From contig NZ_CP133083.1 of the NCBI RefSeq assembly GCF_030908545.1, forward strand, positions 2,861,691 through 2,925,690: DNA of 64,000 bases, given 5' to 3'. The DNA comes from Nitrosomonas sp. sh817. Its GTDB lineage: Bacteria; Pseudomonadota; Gammaproteobacteria; Burkholderiales; Nitrosomonadaceae. Position numbers and translations under genes: made by a program. Of this stretch, positions 35,215 through 42,508 are shown piece by piece (position 1 is the first letter of the stretch; each line of letters opens with the position of its first letter). Under the pieces are notes generated by a model, which did not search any database, was not told the DNA's origin, and worked only from the letters and a program-made list of their open reading frames with translations.

Positions 35215-35982
35215 TTACGGAGGCGTCGATTCAACCGGCGCCGATGGTTTTTTGGTGACATTAGGGCTCAGTAATTTTATGCCGGATTGACCGTCGACCT
35301 TCAACTGCTTTCTATCGATCTTGCCATTCTGCAGCGCTTCTTCGCTGTAGGTGTAATGCAATTCGGCGGTAAATCCTTGCACGGTCACGCCAAACACATC
35401 CGCCAGAGTCTGAAGAAAATCCTCGGACAGGGCCGCTTTGCAGGCATAGACGACTATCACCGCATCTTTCGCGAAGCGGGCTTTAACGTCTGACCAGGGG
35501 ACCACGGTTCCGTCATCCTTCAAAATCCCATTTTCCTTAAATCCTTCCAGAACCCCGGCTTCCAATTCTTCGTCGAAATAGACACCGTCGTTTTCGATCC
35601 GGCCTTGCAACCCGATGCTGTCGCTGGCACCGTGGGTTACAAAGTTTAACCGGGCAATGCTGCCTTTGGGTTGCAGGTATACCAGGTTGATGAAGCTGGC
35701 GGAGTGATTAACGATGTCATAGCTCTTTCCCTTCGCGCCGCTGTTTTTGATTGCCGCGGCGAAATCCTTGGTGCTGGGAAACCATTCGTCGTTTAGTAAT
35801 GCATCGATTTCCGCTTGTTCCGACGGCCAGGGATTCGGAAAATCCCCCACCGCCCAGATTTCCCGTGTTTGCACCCGTTTTTTTGAGCCGAGCACTTCTT
35901 CCGCTCTATCCGTCACCCGGTCGCGGACAGCATCGAAACGGATAGCCGCTTTGTTTAGAATGCGTTCAAGCGTTGTTGTCAT
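35215..35982 (-). CDS. Caspase-fold (clan CD) cysteine-peptidase-like protein
   Basis: A 255-residue cytosolic protein of unknown family. Two features suggest the clan CD (caspase/CHAT/clostripain) core: a hydrophobic strand ending in His117-Gly118 (ARLNFVTHGASD) and a second hydrophobic strand ending in Ala180-Cys181 (DAVIVVYACKAA), with about 62 residues between, as in the H-G spacer A-C signature. Residues 1-45 form a charged helix with several Arg/Asp/Glu. Its start overlaps the end of the 561-residue gene by 17 bases, so the two are a unit. Peptidase activity is inferred. A DUF4347- or CHAT-like non-peptidase is the alternative. Confidence 0.55.
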   Translation of the reverse strand: MTTTLERILNKAAIRFDAVRDRVTDRAEEVLGSKKRVQTREIWAVGDFPNPWPSEQAEIDALLNDEWFPSTKDFAAAIKNSGAKGKSYDIVNHSASFINLVYLQPKGSIARLNFVTHGASDSIGLQGRIENDGVYFDEELEAGVLEGFKENGILKDDGTVVPWSDVKARFAKDAVIVVYACKAALSEDFLQTLADVFGVTVQGFTAELHYTYSEEALQNGKIDRKQLKVDGQSGIKLLSPNVTKKPSAPVESTPP

Positions 35983-37651
35983 CCTGCCCGCCTTGTTCGC
36001 CTTCCTTCACGGCTTCCGGTTCACAGCAGAAAACCTTGCGGAACCGTTCCGCTTGCTGCTCGTCGCCATTGGCTACGACATCGCGCCCCAGCGCTATCCT
36101 GGAAATTTCTTCCTGCTGCAACGAATTCTTCAGCGCCATTTCGCGGATTGTCTCGGTTTGCAAGCTCGCCGAATACGTATCGAGCAGCCCTGCTTCCGGA
36201 TCGCCGCCGCGACCCAGGAATCCATCGACCACGACCCCATCGGTGCGCATGGTGATGACGTTTTCCTTAAGCACCACGCCTGGCACCTCGATGAATTCGC
36301 GTCCTTCCAGTCGTGTTTTCAGCGATTTATTGACCCGCAGGTAGGATACGTTCCTGGGCAAGCGGATATTCAATCCCGCAATCGAAGTCGCAGGAAATTC
36401 GAGATTCACTTGTTCCAGAAATTGCTGTGGCGTGTCGCGGTAGTCGAAGATAAAAAACAGTTCGCGGATGATGCCGCTAAGTATGCGTTGCCGTGTCTGC
36501 GGATCGTCGGTGAAATACGCATCCAGGAATTTATCGAGCTCGTGGATCGCATATTGCGGATAGGGTCCCGGCGATTCATCGTACAACGCGATCTTCACAT
36601 CCGTCAGATGCAACACCGAAATGTATTCCTGTACCATCTGGCGGAAAACGAGATTCAGCGTGCGGCTGACGTTGACGTTTTCGATCTGACGTTCGATGGT
36701 GCTCTCCGAGCCCGCTTCCGAAGTTGTCGAGGAACTTTGTTCCTGGCTGGTATTGATTTCCACGTCGCGCTTTGACGAAGCGCGGGCGGAATGTTTAAAC
36801 AATGCATTCGATACCGTGTTGGCAAAGGATTCACGCGCGCTTCGCGTACCCCATTCCCCGCTGACCTCTTCCGAGGATTCCGAGCCGCCGCTGCCGCCGG
36901 CTTCGACCAATCCCCACAGCACGTTGGCGCTGCCGCTCCCTTCTTTTTTGTTATAGTTTTTCTGCGAATTCAGAATATCCGCTTCGGTTTCGGTGTATTT
37001 GTTCGACGACTCGCTTTGCAGGCTGTTCTCGAAGTCGATGGCCGCTTCCTCGGTCACGGAATCCAGCACCGACGAACCGAAATTGACCTTGGATTCGTCT
37101 TTCTGAATGGTTTTCTGGTAGGTCTTGAGCGAGATCTTGGTTTTCTCGCCGGGAAATAAAGAAAAGGTTTTAATCACCCGGCCCGCGCCATAGTTGCCTA
37201 AAAAAGTGGAAATCTGCAGCTTCTCGAAGAACAGGATTTTTGGAAACACCCGCGATGGCGGGCGCGGTTTCGGCTGAATAATGTCGAAATTTCCGGAAAA
37301 CCCGAGCATGCCTTCGCTGGGTTTATAAATGAAGCTCGCGGGATATTGCTCGTAAACTTCCGCAACCGCCTTGAGGTTGCTCACCGTCGCTACACGATCG
37401 CTTTTGGACACCAATGTCAGGTTGTCGATGCGTAAATCCGGCCCGACTGGCCGAGGCCGCTTGACCTTCTTCTTTTCAACGTTTTCCCGGAGTTCTTTCA
37501 GAGTCGCGGCGTTAAGAACATTCTCATCGATATCGACGGAAATGACGCTAACGCCGACATGATTGGTGGATTCCGGAATCGAATAATTCAGCCGGGGCGC
37601 GGCATCTGCATCCTCCCCCAGGCGAATAAAGGGCGCACCGTTCTCGCTCAT
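35966..37651 (-). CDS. Large partner of the caspase-like protein, unknown function
   Basis: A 561-residue protein without signal peptide or clear transmembrane helix. Residues 17-40 (including APRLNYSIPESTNHVGVSV) recur in a relic at 39405-39644. About 130-180 is a beta-rich region (FGNYGAGR-like, then FSLFPGEKTKISLKTY). About 188-325 is a striking low-complexity stretch rich in Ser, Thr, Glu, Gly and Asn. About 325-400 is helical. The C-terminus has CCEPE and an acidic tail. No domain was recognised. An effector, scaffold or pore-type protein controlled by the neighbour is possible but not shown. Confidence 0.6.
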   Translation of the reverse strand: MSENGAPFIRLGEDADAAPRLNYSIPESTNHVGVSVISVDIDENVLNAATLKELRENVEKKKVKRPRPVGPDLRIDNLTLVSKSDRVATVSNLKAVAEVYEQYPASFIYKPSEGMLGFSGNFDIIQPKPRPPSRVFPKILFFEKLQISTFLGNYGAGRVIKTFSLFPGEKTKISLKTYQKTIQKDESKVNFGSSVLDSVTEEAAIDFENSLQSESSNKYTETEADILNSQKNYNKKEGSGSANVLWGLVEAGGSGGSESSEEVSGEWGTRSARESFANTVSNALFKHSARASSKRDVEINTSQEQSSSTTSEAGSESTIERQIENVNVSRTLNLVFRQMVQEYISVLHLTDVKIALYDESPGPYPQYAIHELDKFLDAYFTDDPQTRQRILSGIIRELFFIFDYRDTPQQFLEQVNLEFPATSIAGLNIRLPRNVSYLRVNKSLKTRLEGREFIEVPGVVLKENVITMRTDGVVVDGFLGRGGDPEAGLLDTYSASLQTETIREMALKNSLQQEEISRIALGRDVVANGDEQQAERFRKVFCCEPEAVKEGEQGGQDDNNA

Positions 37652-37988
37652 TGCAACCTCCTGTGATTCAGTATTATCAAAACGGCCGGATCAAAAACCC
37701 GCGGCTAACCAATGATTTACAGACCAACAACTGCACGAACTTCAGAGATGAACTGCAAGTGTAGAGAAATGTTGATTGAATGTAAATTTAGTGATGACCC
37801 GATAACCTCCGGCGAAAGCTGCTTACATTCATTCGCATAATGACCGTTGGGGCTTTGCGATTGAGAATTTTCGCAAACCATAGCATTACTCGAGTCCTGC
37901 TTGGCGCAGGCATACCCAGCTCCTCGCAATACCCGGTATTGCTCATGATAGACTAGCTTCTTTTTGGATCCGCCAAATTGCTGGCAAC
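37652..37988. other. Divergent intergenic region in the accessory island
   Basis: About 335 bases between the 561-residue gene (leftward) and the 86-residue gene (rightward). A 70-codon minus frame (37717-37929) is open but has no ribosome site and no recognisable product, so it is not called. Promoters for both units should lie here. No attC-like site was seen. Confidence 0.45.
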
Positions 37989-38249
37989 ATGAAACTCACC
38001 GATCACGAAAAGCGCGACATCATCAAACTGCTGGAAAGGCTAGCCGGGCAAAGCGAATTGTCCGGAATGGCAACGTTGCGAATGAATCCATCCAAATACG
38101 AATGGCAGAGCTTCCGTGCAAAAAAAGACCGCTCGCTGGAACTGACCAGCATATTCCAGGAAATCATGCCCGGACGGCGCAAAATCGTAGTGAAAGTGGC
38201 GGATATTTTCGGCAACGGCACAATGACGATTGTCGAGGTGACGGTATGA
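37989..38249 (+). CDS. Small protein upstream of and coupled to fic
   Basis: An 86-residue protein of unknown function, with a charged N-terminal helix (MKLTDHEKRDIIKLLERL) and a C-terminal strand region ending IVVKVADIFGNGTMTIVEVT. Its TGA overlaps the fic start by 4 bases (ATGA), so the pair is translated together. A control of Fic activity, comparable to small antitoxins of Fic proteins, is possible. But the Fic protein here already carries its own inhibitory motif. Confidence 0.65.
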   Translation: MKLTDHEKRDIIKLLERLAGQSELSGMATLRMNPSKYEWQSFRAKKDRSLELTSIFQEIMPGRRKIVVKVADIFGNGTMTIVEVTV

Positions 38250-39322
38250 GCACTCTCAAGCTGTTGCCATTTCCGCAAGAAATTGAAACCAAAGCGGTGC
38301 TGAAAAAACTCGCTCGGGCACATCAAGCACTGGCGGAACTCAAGGGCATTGCAGCGAGTATTCCGAACGAGGGTATTCTCATTAGCACGCTCTCGTTGCA
38401 AGAAGCTAAGGACAGTTCCGCGATTGAAAACATCATCACGACGCACGACGATCTTTATCGCAGCGATAGCACCGCCAAGCTTTTTGTCAGCATAGCGGCG
38501 AAAGAAGTGCACAACTATGCCAATGCTTTGCATTATGGCTTTCAACAGGTTAAGGCGAACGGCTTACTGACTAATAACGATGTTCTGTATATTCAGGCAA
38601 CCATCGAAGAAAATAGCGCGGGTTTCCGCAAATTACCCGGCACCGCGTTAAAAAACGATCTCACCGGAGTAATTGTTTATACGCCGCCGCAACATGCGGA
38701 TGAAATCGTTACCTTAATGACCAATTTGGAACGCTTCATCAACGATGATGACCTGTGCGATTGGGATACGCTGACTAAAATGGCGGTCATTCATCACCAA
38801 TTTGAGAGCATTCACCCTTTTTACGATGGCAACGGAAGAACCGGCCGTATTATCAATATCCTGTACTTAGTCAAACAAGGACTACTCAAGATCCCTGTGC
38901 TGTATCTGAGCCGGTATATCAATCAGAACAAAATCGATTATTACCGTTTGCTGCAGACCACGCGTGATACAGATGATTGGGAGCCTTGGCTGATGTTCAT
39001 GCTGGAAGGCGTTGAACAAACCGCCAAACAAACTGTTGCACTGATCGAAGGCATTAAAACCATCATGCAGGCTTTCAAACAAAAAATGCGTAGTGAATTG
39101 CCCAAGATTTACAGCCAGGATTTGCTTAACAACCTTTTTCGCCATCCGTACACTAAAATCGATTTTGTCATGACCGAGTTGAATGTGAGCCGTATTACGG
39201 CGATTCGTTATTTGGATCAATTGATCGGCATCGGGCTGCTGGAAAAGCACAAAATAGGCCGCGACAATTATTACATCAACACTGCGCTCTATAATCTTCT
39301 AAGCAACGTGCATCAAAAATGA
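38246..39322 (+). CDS. fic: Fic family AMP-transferase with N-terminal inhibitory motif
   Basis: A 358-residue Fic protein. The active site is HPFYDGNGRTGR (residues 190-201), complete with catalytic His190 and both arginines, so adenylylation (AMPylation) of a target is expected. The inhibitory motif (S/T)xxxE(G/N) reads SSAIEN (Ser57 to Asn62), ahead of the Fic core, which marks a class II self-inhibited enzyme. The N-terminal region belongs to the Fic_N type. A C-terminal winged-helix-like end (VMTELNVSRITAIRYLDQLIGIGLL) suggests DNA binding. ATG 38246 was chosen because of the ATGA overlap. Downstream lies a 42-base tandem repeat. Confidence 0.9.
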   Translation: MSTLKLLPFPQEIETKAVLKKLARAHQALAELKGIAASIPNEGILISTLSLQEAKDSSAIENIITTHDDLYRSDSTAKLFVSIAAKEVHNYANALHYGFQQVKANGLLTNNDVLYIQATIEENSAGFRKLPGTALKNDLTGVIVYTPPQHADEIVTLMTNLERFINDDDLCDWDTLTKMAVIHHQFESIHPFYDGNGRTGRIINILYLVKQGLLKIPVLYLSRYINQNKIDYYRLLQTTRDTDDWEPWLMFMLEGVEQTAKQTVALIEGIKTIMQAFKQKMRSELPKIYSQDLLNNLFRHPYTKIDFVMTELNVSRITAIRYLDQLIGIGLLEKHKIGRDNYYINTALYNLLSNVHQK

Positions 39323-39327
39323 CAAAA

Positions 39328-39450
39328 TCTATACTCATCCAAAAAACATGTATAGAAAACTGTCAATTTCTATACATATCCCAAATGAAATGTATAGAAA
39401 ACTGCTATTTTCTATACATATCCCCAACAACAGGTATCGAGATTTGATAG
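39328..39450. repeat. Tandem ~42-base repeat with perfect inverted arms, after fic
   Basis: Units begin with TCTATAC at 39328, 39369 and 39411, so the spacing is 41 and 42 bases. Two complete inverted repeats, ATGTATAGAAA / TTTCTATACAT, lie at 39348-39377 and 39390-39419, with 8-base loops that differ. The third unit is decayed (AGGTATCGAG). Four helical turns between centres would put sites on one face of DNA. It begins 6 bases after the fic stop. Confidence 0.85.
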
Positions 39451-39644
39451 CGGAGAATCCGTAATGGCAATTCCCCCCGATTTTTCAAGTTCTCCTTCTG
39501 CCATTCTAAGTCCCGATATCCGTTGGTTTCCGACACCGATGAAGTATTACGCGTAAGCGGCGTGGACAAGCTGGAACTGACATGAGCGGTGGATTCCGGG
39601 ATCGTATAAATCAGCCGACAATCCTTGGTAGCGCGCTGACCCAA
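39405..39644 (-). pseudogene. Relic resembling the N-terminus of the 561-residue protein
   Basis: A 79-codon frame whose residues about 10-30 (RLIYTIPESTAHVSSSLS) resemble residues 20-37 of the protein at 35966-37651 (RLNYSIPESTNHVGVSVI). The rest does not match and the frame ends inside the tandem repeat. It looks like a decayed or truncated second copy left in the island. It has no clear ribosome site. Confidence 0.5.
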
Positions 39645-39708
39645 TGTGACTAGCTCACCGCAACCCGGGATAGCGCAAGCTTATCCAGGTTATTTGCTTT
39701 AACTGGCT

Positions 39709-39827
39709 ACATAACGCTCCAAGGTAAGCGGCGCCGGAGCACCGAATGTGCGCAGGGCACCAAAACTGACCGTGAAAATGGCGAAGCCATGGCCAGTGTT
39801 GGCGTCCGCTTGACCGACCAGTTAGGC
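39709..39827 (-). other. attC site, long form (119 bases)
   Basis: On the minus strand the site runs from the R-box GCCTAAC (39827-39821) to the core GTTATGT (39715-39709). The paired arms include GTCAAGCGGACGCC near the left and GGCGCCGCTTACC near the right, with a long variable middle (CATGGCTTCGCCATTTTCACGG). The length matches long attC sites such as those of Vibrio-type superintegrons. It follows the 181-residue cassette gene. Confidence 0.8.
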
Positions 39828-39861
39828 CTTGTGGCCGAAGCAAGGGCGTTTCGTGCATGGC

Positions 39862-40407
39862 TTACTCGTAGTCTGAACGGTATTTGATGTGCAACTTGTT
39901 TCGGAACGAAAAGTCTCCGGTTGTGACTTGTCGCCACGCTTCCGCCAAAGTAAGTTCAGGCCAAAGATCTGAAACATAGTGGACGTGCGGACCATGCTTC
40001 CAATGATTCCCGTGCTCTGATGTATCTCTGTTGTCGAAGTAGAACAGATGCCAGTAGCGATGATTCGGCGAATAGAAAATATGAGCTGCTAATGCCCGTT
40101 GTTCTTTGAAAAGCTGAGAAATCTTGCTGGCGAACTTCTTAGCCCCTCGGGTTTTGAACTCACCGATTCCGTTTTTGGATATGGCAGATCGTTCCGTATC
40201 GTTTGGATAGAGGTTGCTCGTTGTAGTGCGGTCGAAGTGATTTGCATAACGGTATGGCTCTAGAGCACCATGTTGCGTGGCCAAGATCAATGCGACGAGA
40301 TCTTGCTGGTAGATGATCAGGTTCTTGCAATGCCTCTCTAGCTCCCGCTTTGTGCTGAAGTTAAGCACTTCGAACAGTGCTTCAAAGTGAGGCGTAGGGT
40401 CTCGCAC
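39862..40407 (-). CDS. Integron cassette gene of unknown function (181 aa)
   Basis: A 181-residue protein with no recognised domain; it is rich in aromatic and His residues (YSPNHRYWHLFYFDNRD, then HWKHGPHVHYVSD). It starts at GTG 40407, 10 bases after the GTTAGGC core of the attC at 40417-40480, and is followed by another attC (39709-39827). So it forms one complete gene cassette, which is strong support that it is a real mobile gene. Ribosome site is poor, as is usual for cassettes. Confidence 0.72.
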   Translation of the reverse strand: MRDPTPHFEALFEVLNFSTKRELERHCKNLIIYQQDLVALILATQHGALEPYRYANHFDRTTTSNLYPNDTERSAISKNGIGEFKTRGAKKFASKISQLFKEQRALAAHIFYSPNHRYWHLFYFDNRDTSEHGNHWKHGPHVHYVSDLWPELTLAEAWRQVTTGDFSFRNKLHIKYRSDYE

Positions 40408-40416
40408 GTATGATAG

Positions 40417-40480
40417 GCCTAACGTTTGAGCTCAGGCCGCGGCCCGACAGGGCCGTCGCGCCTGCAGCGAATTGTTATGC
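40417..40480 (-). other. attC site, short form (64 bases)
   Basis: Minus-strand R-box GCATAAC (40480-40474) and core GTTAGGC (40423-40417). Arms AATTCGCTGCAGGC and GGCCTGAGCTCAAAC pair imperfectly around a GC hairpin (CGGCCCTGTCGGGCCG). This is a textbook 59-base-element layout. The stop codon of the upstream cassette gene (TAA) lies inside the R-box. Confidence 0.9.
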
Positions 40481-41434
40481 GTCCTTTACCACCGCCTCTG
40501 GCTCTATCTGTATGACCTGAGCCCCAGACGGATGCGCCTGTTCTAGCGATGCGACGATTGCCGCAAGCACTGATTTTGTGACCACAACACCGCCATTCAC
40601 GTTGTACTGATCCCTCTTACCCAAGCAGAACTCCTTCAGATATTCCTTTACTACCATTGGCTTCCACGCATATTCCTTTATTCCGGTGTGAAGGAAGATA
40701 TTGGACCAGCCATAAATCCGAATAAGGCACTCAAGCGGGATAGACAAATCAACATCACTTTTGTGTTTGTTTATCTCTTCAAACAACTTGCTCATTGCAA
40801 GCGGCTCAAGAGACTGCGTAGCTGGCTGAAACCAACCAAGAACACCAAACGCTCTTCGTACTCTTAACTCAACAATTTGTCTAATTATTGAAATTGCCAG
40901 ATCAGGCTCTACCTCAATGAACGAGTGAAATGATGCTTGCCCGAATATGGACTGCCTCAATGACTGGTACATCGTCATATGGTGTTGCCACAGATTTTTT
41001 CCGCACCCGTAAGGTTCTGGAACGCCTTTTATTCGAACCGCGAACTCATTTAGAAGAACAAGTGAATCAAATAGTAGCCCTTGAAATAGCCGGTGATAGT
41101 TGTAAACAACTAGATCATCCATTTCAGCACCCGGTACGACCGCAAAGCGCTTAATGAAGTCGGGATGCAATAGTTCTCTGCACACCTTCAAGTAGGCGAC
41201 CACGTTTGCAGTGTAATAGGCAGGATCTGCCAACTTCTTCTTTTCATCGTTGGGAGACTTTGCAAGCATCTGCTGAATTATTTGATCGTCCTTAAGCGAT
41301 GGCAGACGCCTCTTTCCAAGAAGCGCTATCGCCTCCTTCTCGTACCAGTCCAGCTCCACGCTTACCAAACGCTGAAATTTCTCGTGAAGTCCTTTCTGTG
41401 TCTTTTCAATGTCAAGGTAAGTCATAGAATTCAT
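40475..41434 (-). CDS. Integron cassette gene of unknown function (319 aa)
   Basis: A 319-residue mostly helical protein without signal peptide. Features seen: a charged N-terminus (EKTQKGLHEKFQRLVSVELD), a helical middle with two Arg-rich segments (IVELRVRRAFGVLGW) and no recognisable motif. The stop overlaps the attC R-box. Upstream, a GTTATGC core and a GGAG ribosome site (spacing about 7) precede the ATG. This is the first gene of a complete cassette on the minus strand. Confidence 0.75.
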   Translation of the reverse strand: MNSMTYLDIEKTQKGLHEKFQRLVSVELDWYEKEAIALLGKRRLPSLKDDQIIQQMLAKSPNDEKKKLADPAYYTANVVAYLKVCRELLHPDFIKRFAVVPGAEMDDLVVYNYHRLFQGLLFDSLVLLNEFAVRIKGVPEPYGCGKNLWQHHMTMYQSLRQSIFGQASFHSFIEVEPDLAISIIRQIVELRVRRAFGVLGWFQPATQSLEPLAMSKLFEEINKHKSDVDLSIPLECLIRIYGWSNIFLHTGIKEYAWKPMVVKEYLKEFCLGKRDQYNVNGGVVVTKSVLAAIVASLEQAHPSGAQVIQIEPEAVVKDA

Positions 41435-41452
41435 ACGCAGCTCCGGCTAGAC

Positions 41453-41470
41453 GCATAACTACAATTAGGC
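41453..41470 (-). other. Degenerate or deleted attC-like junction
   Basis: On the minus strand, GCCTAAT (41470-41464) and GTTATGC (41459-41453) stand only 4 bases apart. The R-box carries the stop of the 20-codon ORF. This looks like an attC that lost its hairpin, or an attI-like end of the array. It lies just before the 319-residue cassette gene. Confidence 0.5.
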
Positions 41471-41580
41471 GTCCGAAATGACGTGATATATTGCGTCATA
41501 AGTCTTATCTAATAACGCAAAATTCATTTTATCTCCTTAATTTTATTGCGTTGCTGCTGATATAGGCTTCATTGCATGAA
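41464..41580 (-). repeat. Copy 1 of the duplicated ~115-base module with a 20-codon ORF
   Basis: Similar to 35093-35210 over its length, including the ribosome-site region, the mini-ORF and its end at an integron box. Divergence is spread out with conserved blocks (ATAAAATTAA, GCAATATATCACGTCATT). A leftward spread between distant cassette junctions is implied. Confidence 0.75.
41465..41527 (-). CDS. 20-residue mini-protein at an integron junction
   Basis: ATG 41527 has AAGGAG 5 bases upstream. The frame gives MNFALLDKTYDAIYHVISDA and stops in the GCCTAAT box. The diverged second copy keeps the residues D-AIYHVI, which suggests selection at protein level or recent common descent. No function is known. 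Confidence 0.45.
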   Translation of the reverse strand: MNFALLDKTYDAIYHVISDA

Positions 41581-41629
41581 AATGTTAGATCCACAGATCA
41601 AAATTCTAACGTTGCGAGATTGATGGTAT

Positions 41630-42019
41630 CTATCCCGATAATTGATAAAGTTTGATAGTAATCACTTGCGTGAGCATTTGAAAGTGTTTGTCGAGCGAAA
41701 ATACTTCGCAGTGATTAACCTTCGCATTTTGTGCAATGATGAGATCGGGAATGCCTATTCCGTTGGATCCGGATTTCAAACACTGCCATTGCGATTCGAT
41801 GATATCGTCCCAATCAATTTGCATTGGCAATCGCTTTATTTCACGCAACAATTCGATAACTCTCATTTGATTCTTCAGTTTTAAGAAGGGAATTAATTCG
41901 GTCAATATCAAATCATTGGTAACGATAACGTTCTCATCGATAAGATAACTCAATTCGGCGGATTGCTGACCGCTCCGGAAATAATCGATCCAGACGGAGG
42001 TATCCACCAACACGGCCAT
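41630..42019 (-). CDS. vapC: VapC-type PIN-domain toxin
   Basis: A 129-residue PIN nuclease. The acidic active-site residues are Asp6 (VDTSVWIDYFR), Glu in ILTELI, Asp in IGIPDLIIAQNA and Asp in SLDKHF. The start overlaps the stop of the antitoxin gene (TAATG). VapC proteins cut RNA, often tRNA or rRNA, when the antitoxin is lost. It is the leftward second gene of the pair and lies about 50 bases before the mini-module (41580). Confidence 0.88.
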   Translation of the reverse strand: MAVLVDTSVWIDYFRSGQQSAELSYLIDENVIVTNDLILTELIPFLKLKNQMRVIELLREIKRLPMQIDWDDIIESQWQCLKSGSNGIGIPDLIIAQNAKVNHCEVFSLDKHFQMLTQVITIKLYQLSG

Positions 42020-42213
42020 TACCGGCGCGCCCGAAGATTATCAAGGTCGATATCCAATTCGATTTTTCCCTTGAATTGCTTGAGTTCGGCGATTCTTGCT
42101 TTGCGGATTAACTCTTCCAGCGCCAATACGATCACTGCCGTTTTAGTTTCGGTGCGGGTTACGCGCATCGCTTCGTTTAACAGGTTTTCGGGTAAATCCA
42201 AAGTCGTTCTCAT
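42019..42213 (-). CDS. vapB: VapB-type antitoxin
   Basis: A 64-residue protein: an N-terminal ribbon-helix-helix DNA-binding segment (MRTTLDLPENLLNEAM, then KTAVIVLALEELI) and a charged C-terminus (KIELDIDLDNLRARR) that should bind the toxin. Start 42213 gives the normal family length; the in-frame extension to 42252 is not supported. It is translated just before vapC and should repress its own promoter in 42214-42508. Confidence 0.85.
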   Translation of the reverse strand: MRTTLDLPENLLNEAMRVTRTETKTAVIVLALEELIRKARIAELKQFKGKIELDIDLDNLRARR

Positions 42214-42508
42214 TATGCCTCCCATAAAATGCATACAAGCATAGACAATCATGCATATAGAATCAATGAAATTACGTTGCCATCGGCTAAAACAGCAGCA
42301 GATCAGATACGCAGTTCCAGGGCGGTAAATTTCATAATAGTTCTGGATGACACGAGCTTATCCGGGTTAGCCACTAGCCCAAAACACCCTTTATCCATGC
42401 AGCAATGACAATAATCCCCTTTTCCGACAAAAATACAGTGCGCCCGGTGAATTTATTTGGCAAAATTGCCCTACTTGCAGATAACCTTTCACATACCGGG
42501 GGAATAAA

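Noticed and set aside
37717-37929. 70-codon minus-strand frame upstream of the 561-residue gene
   Set aside because: No ribosome site, odd composition and no recognisable product; it lies in a promoter-rich gap.
39328-39450. Possible CRISPR array
   Set aside because: Only two and a half units, the 'spacers' are 8-base loops of palindromes and no cas gene is near.
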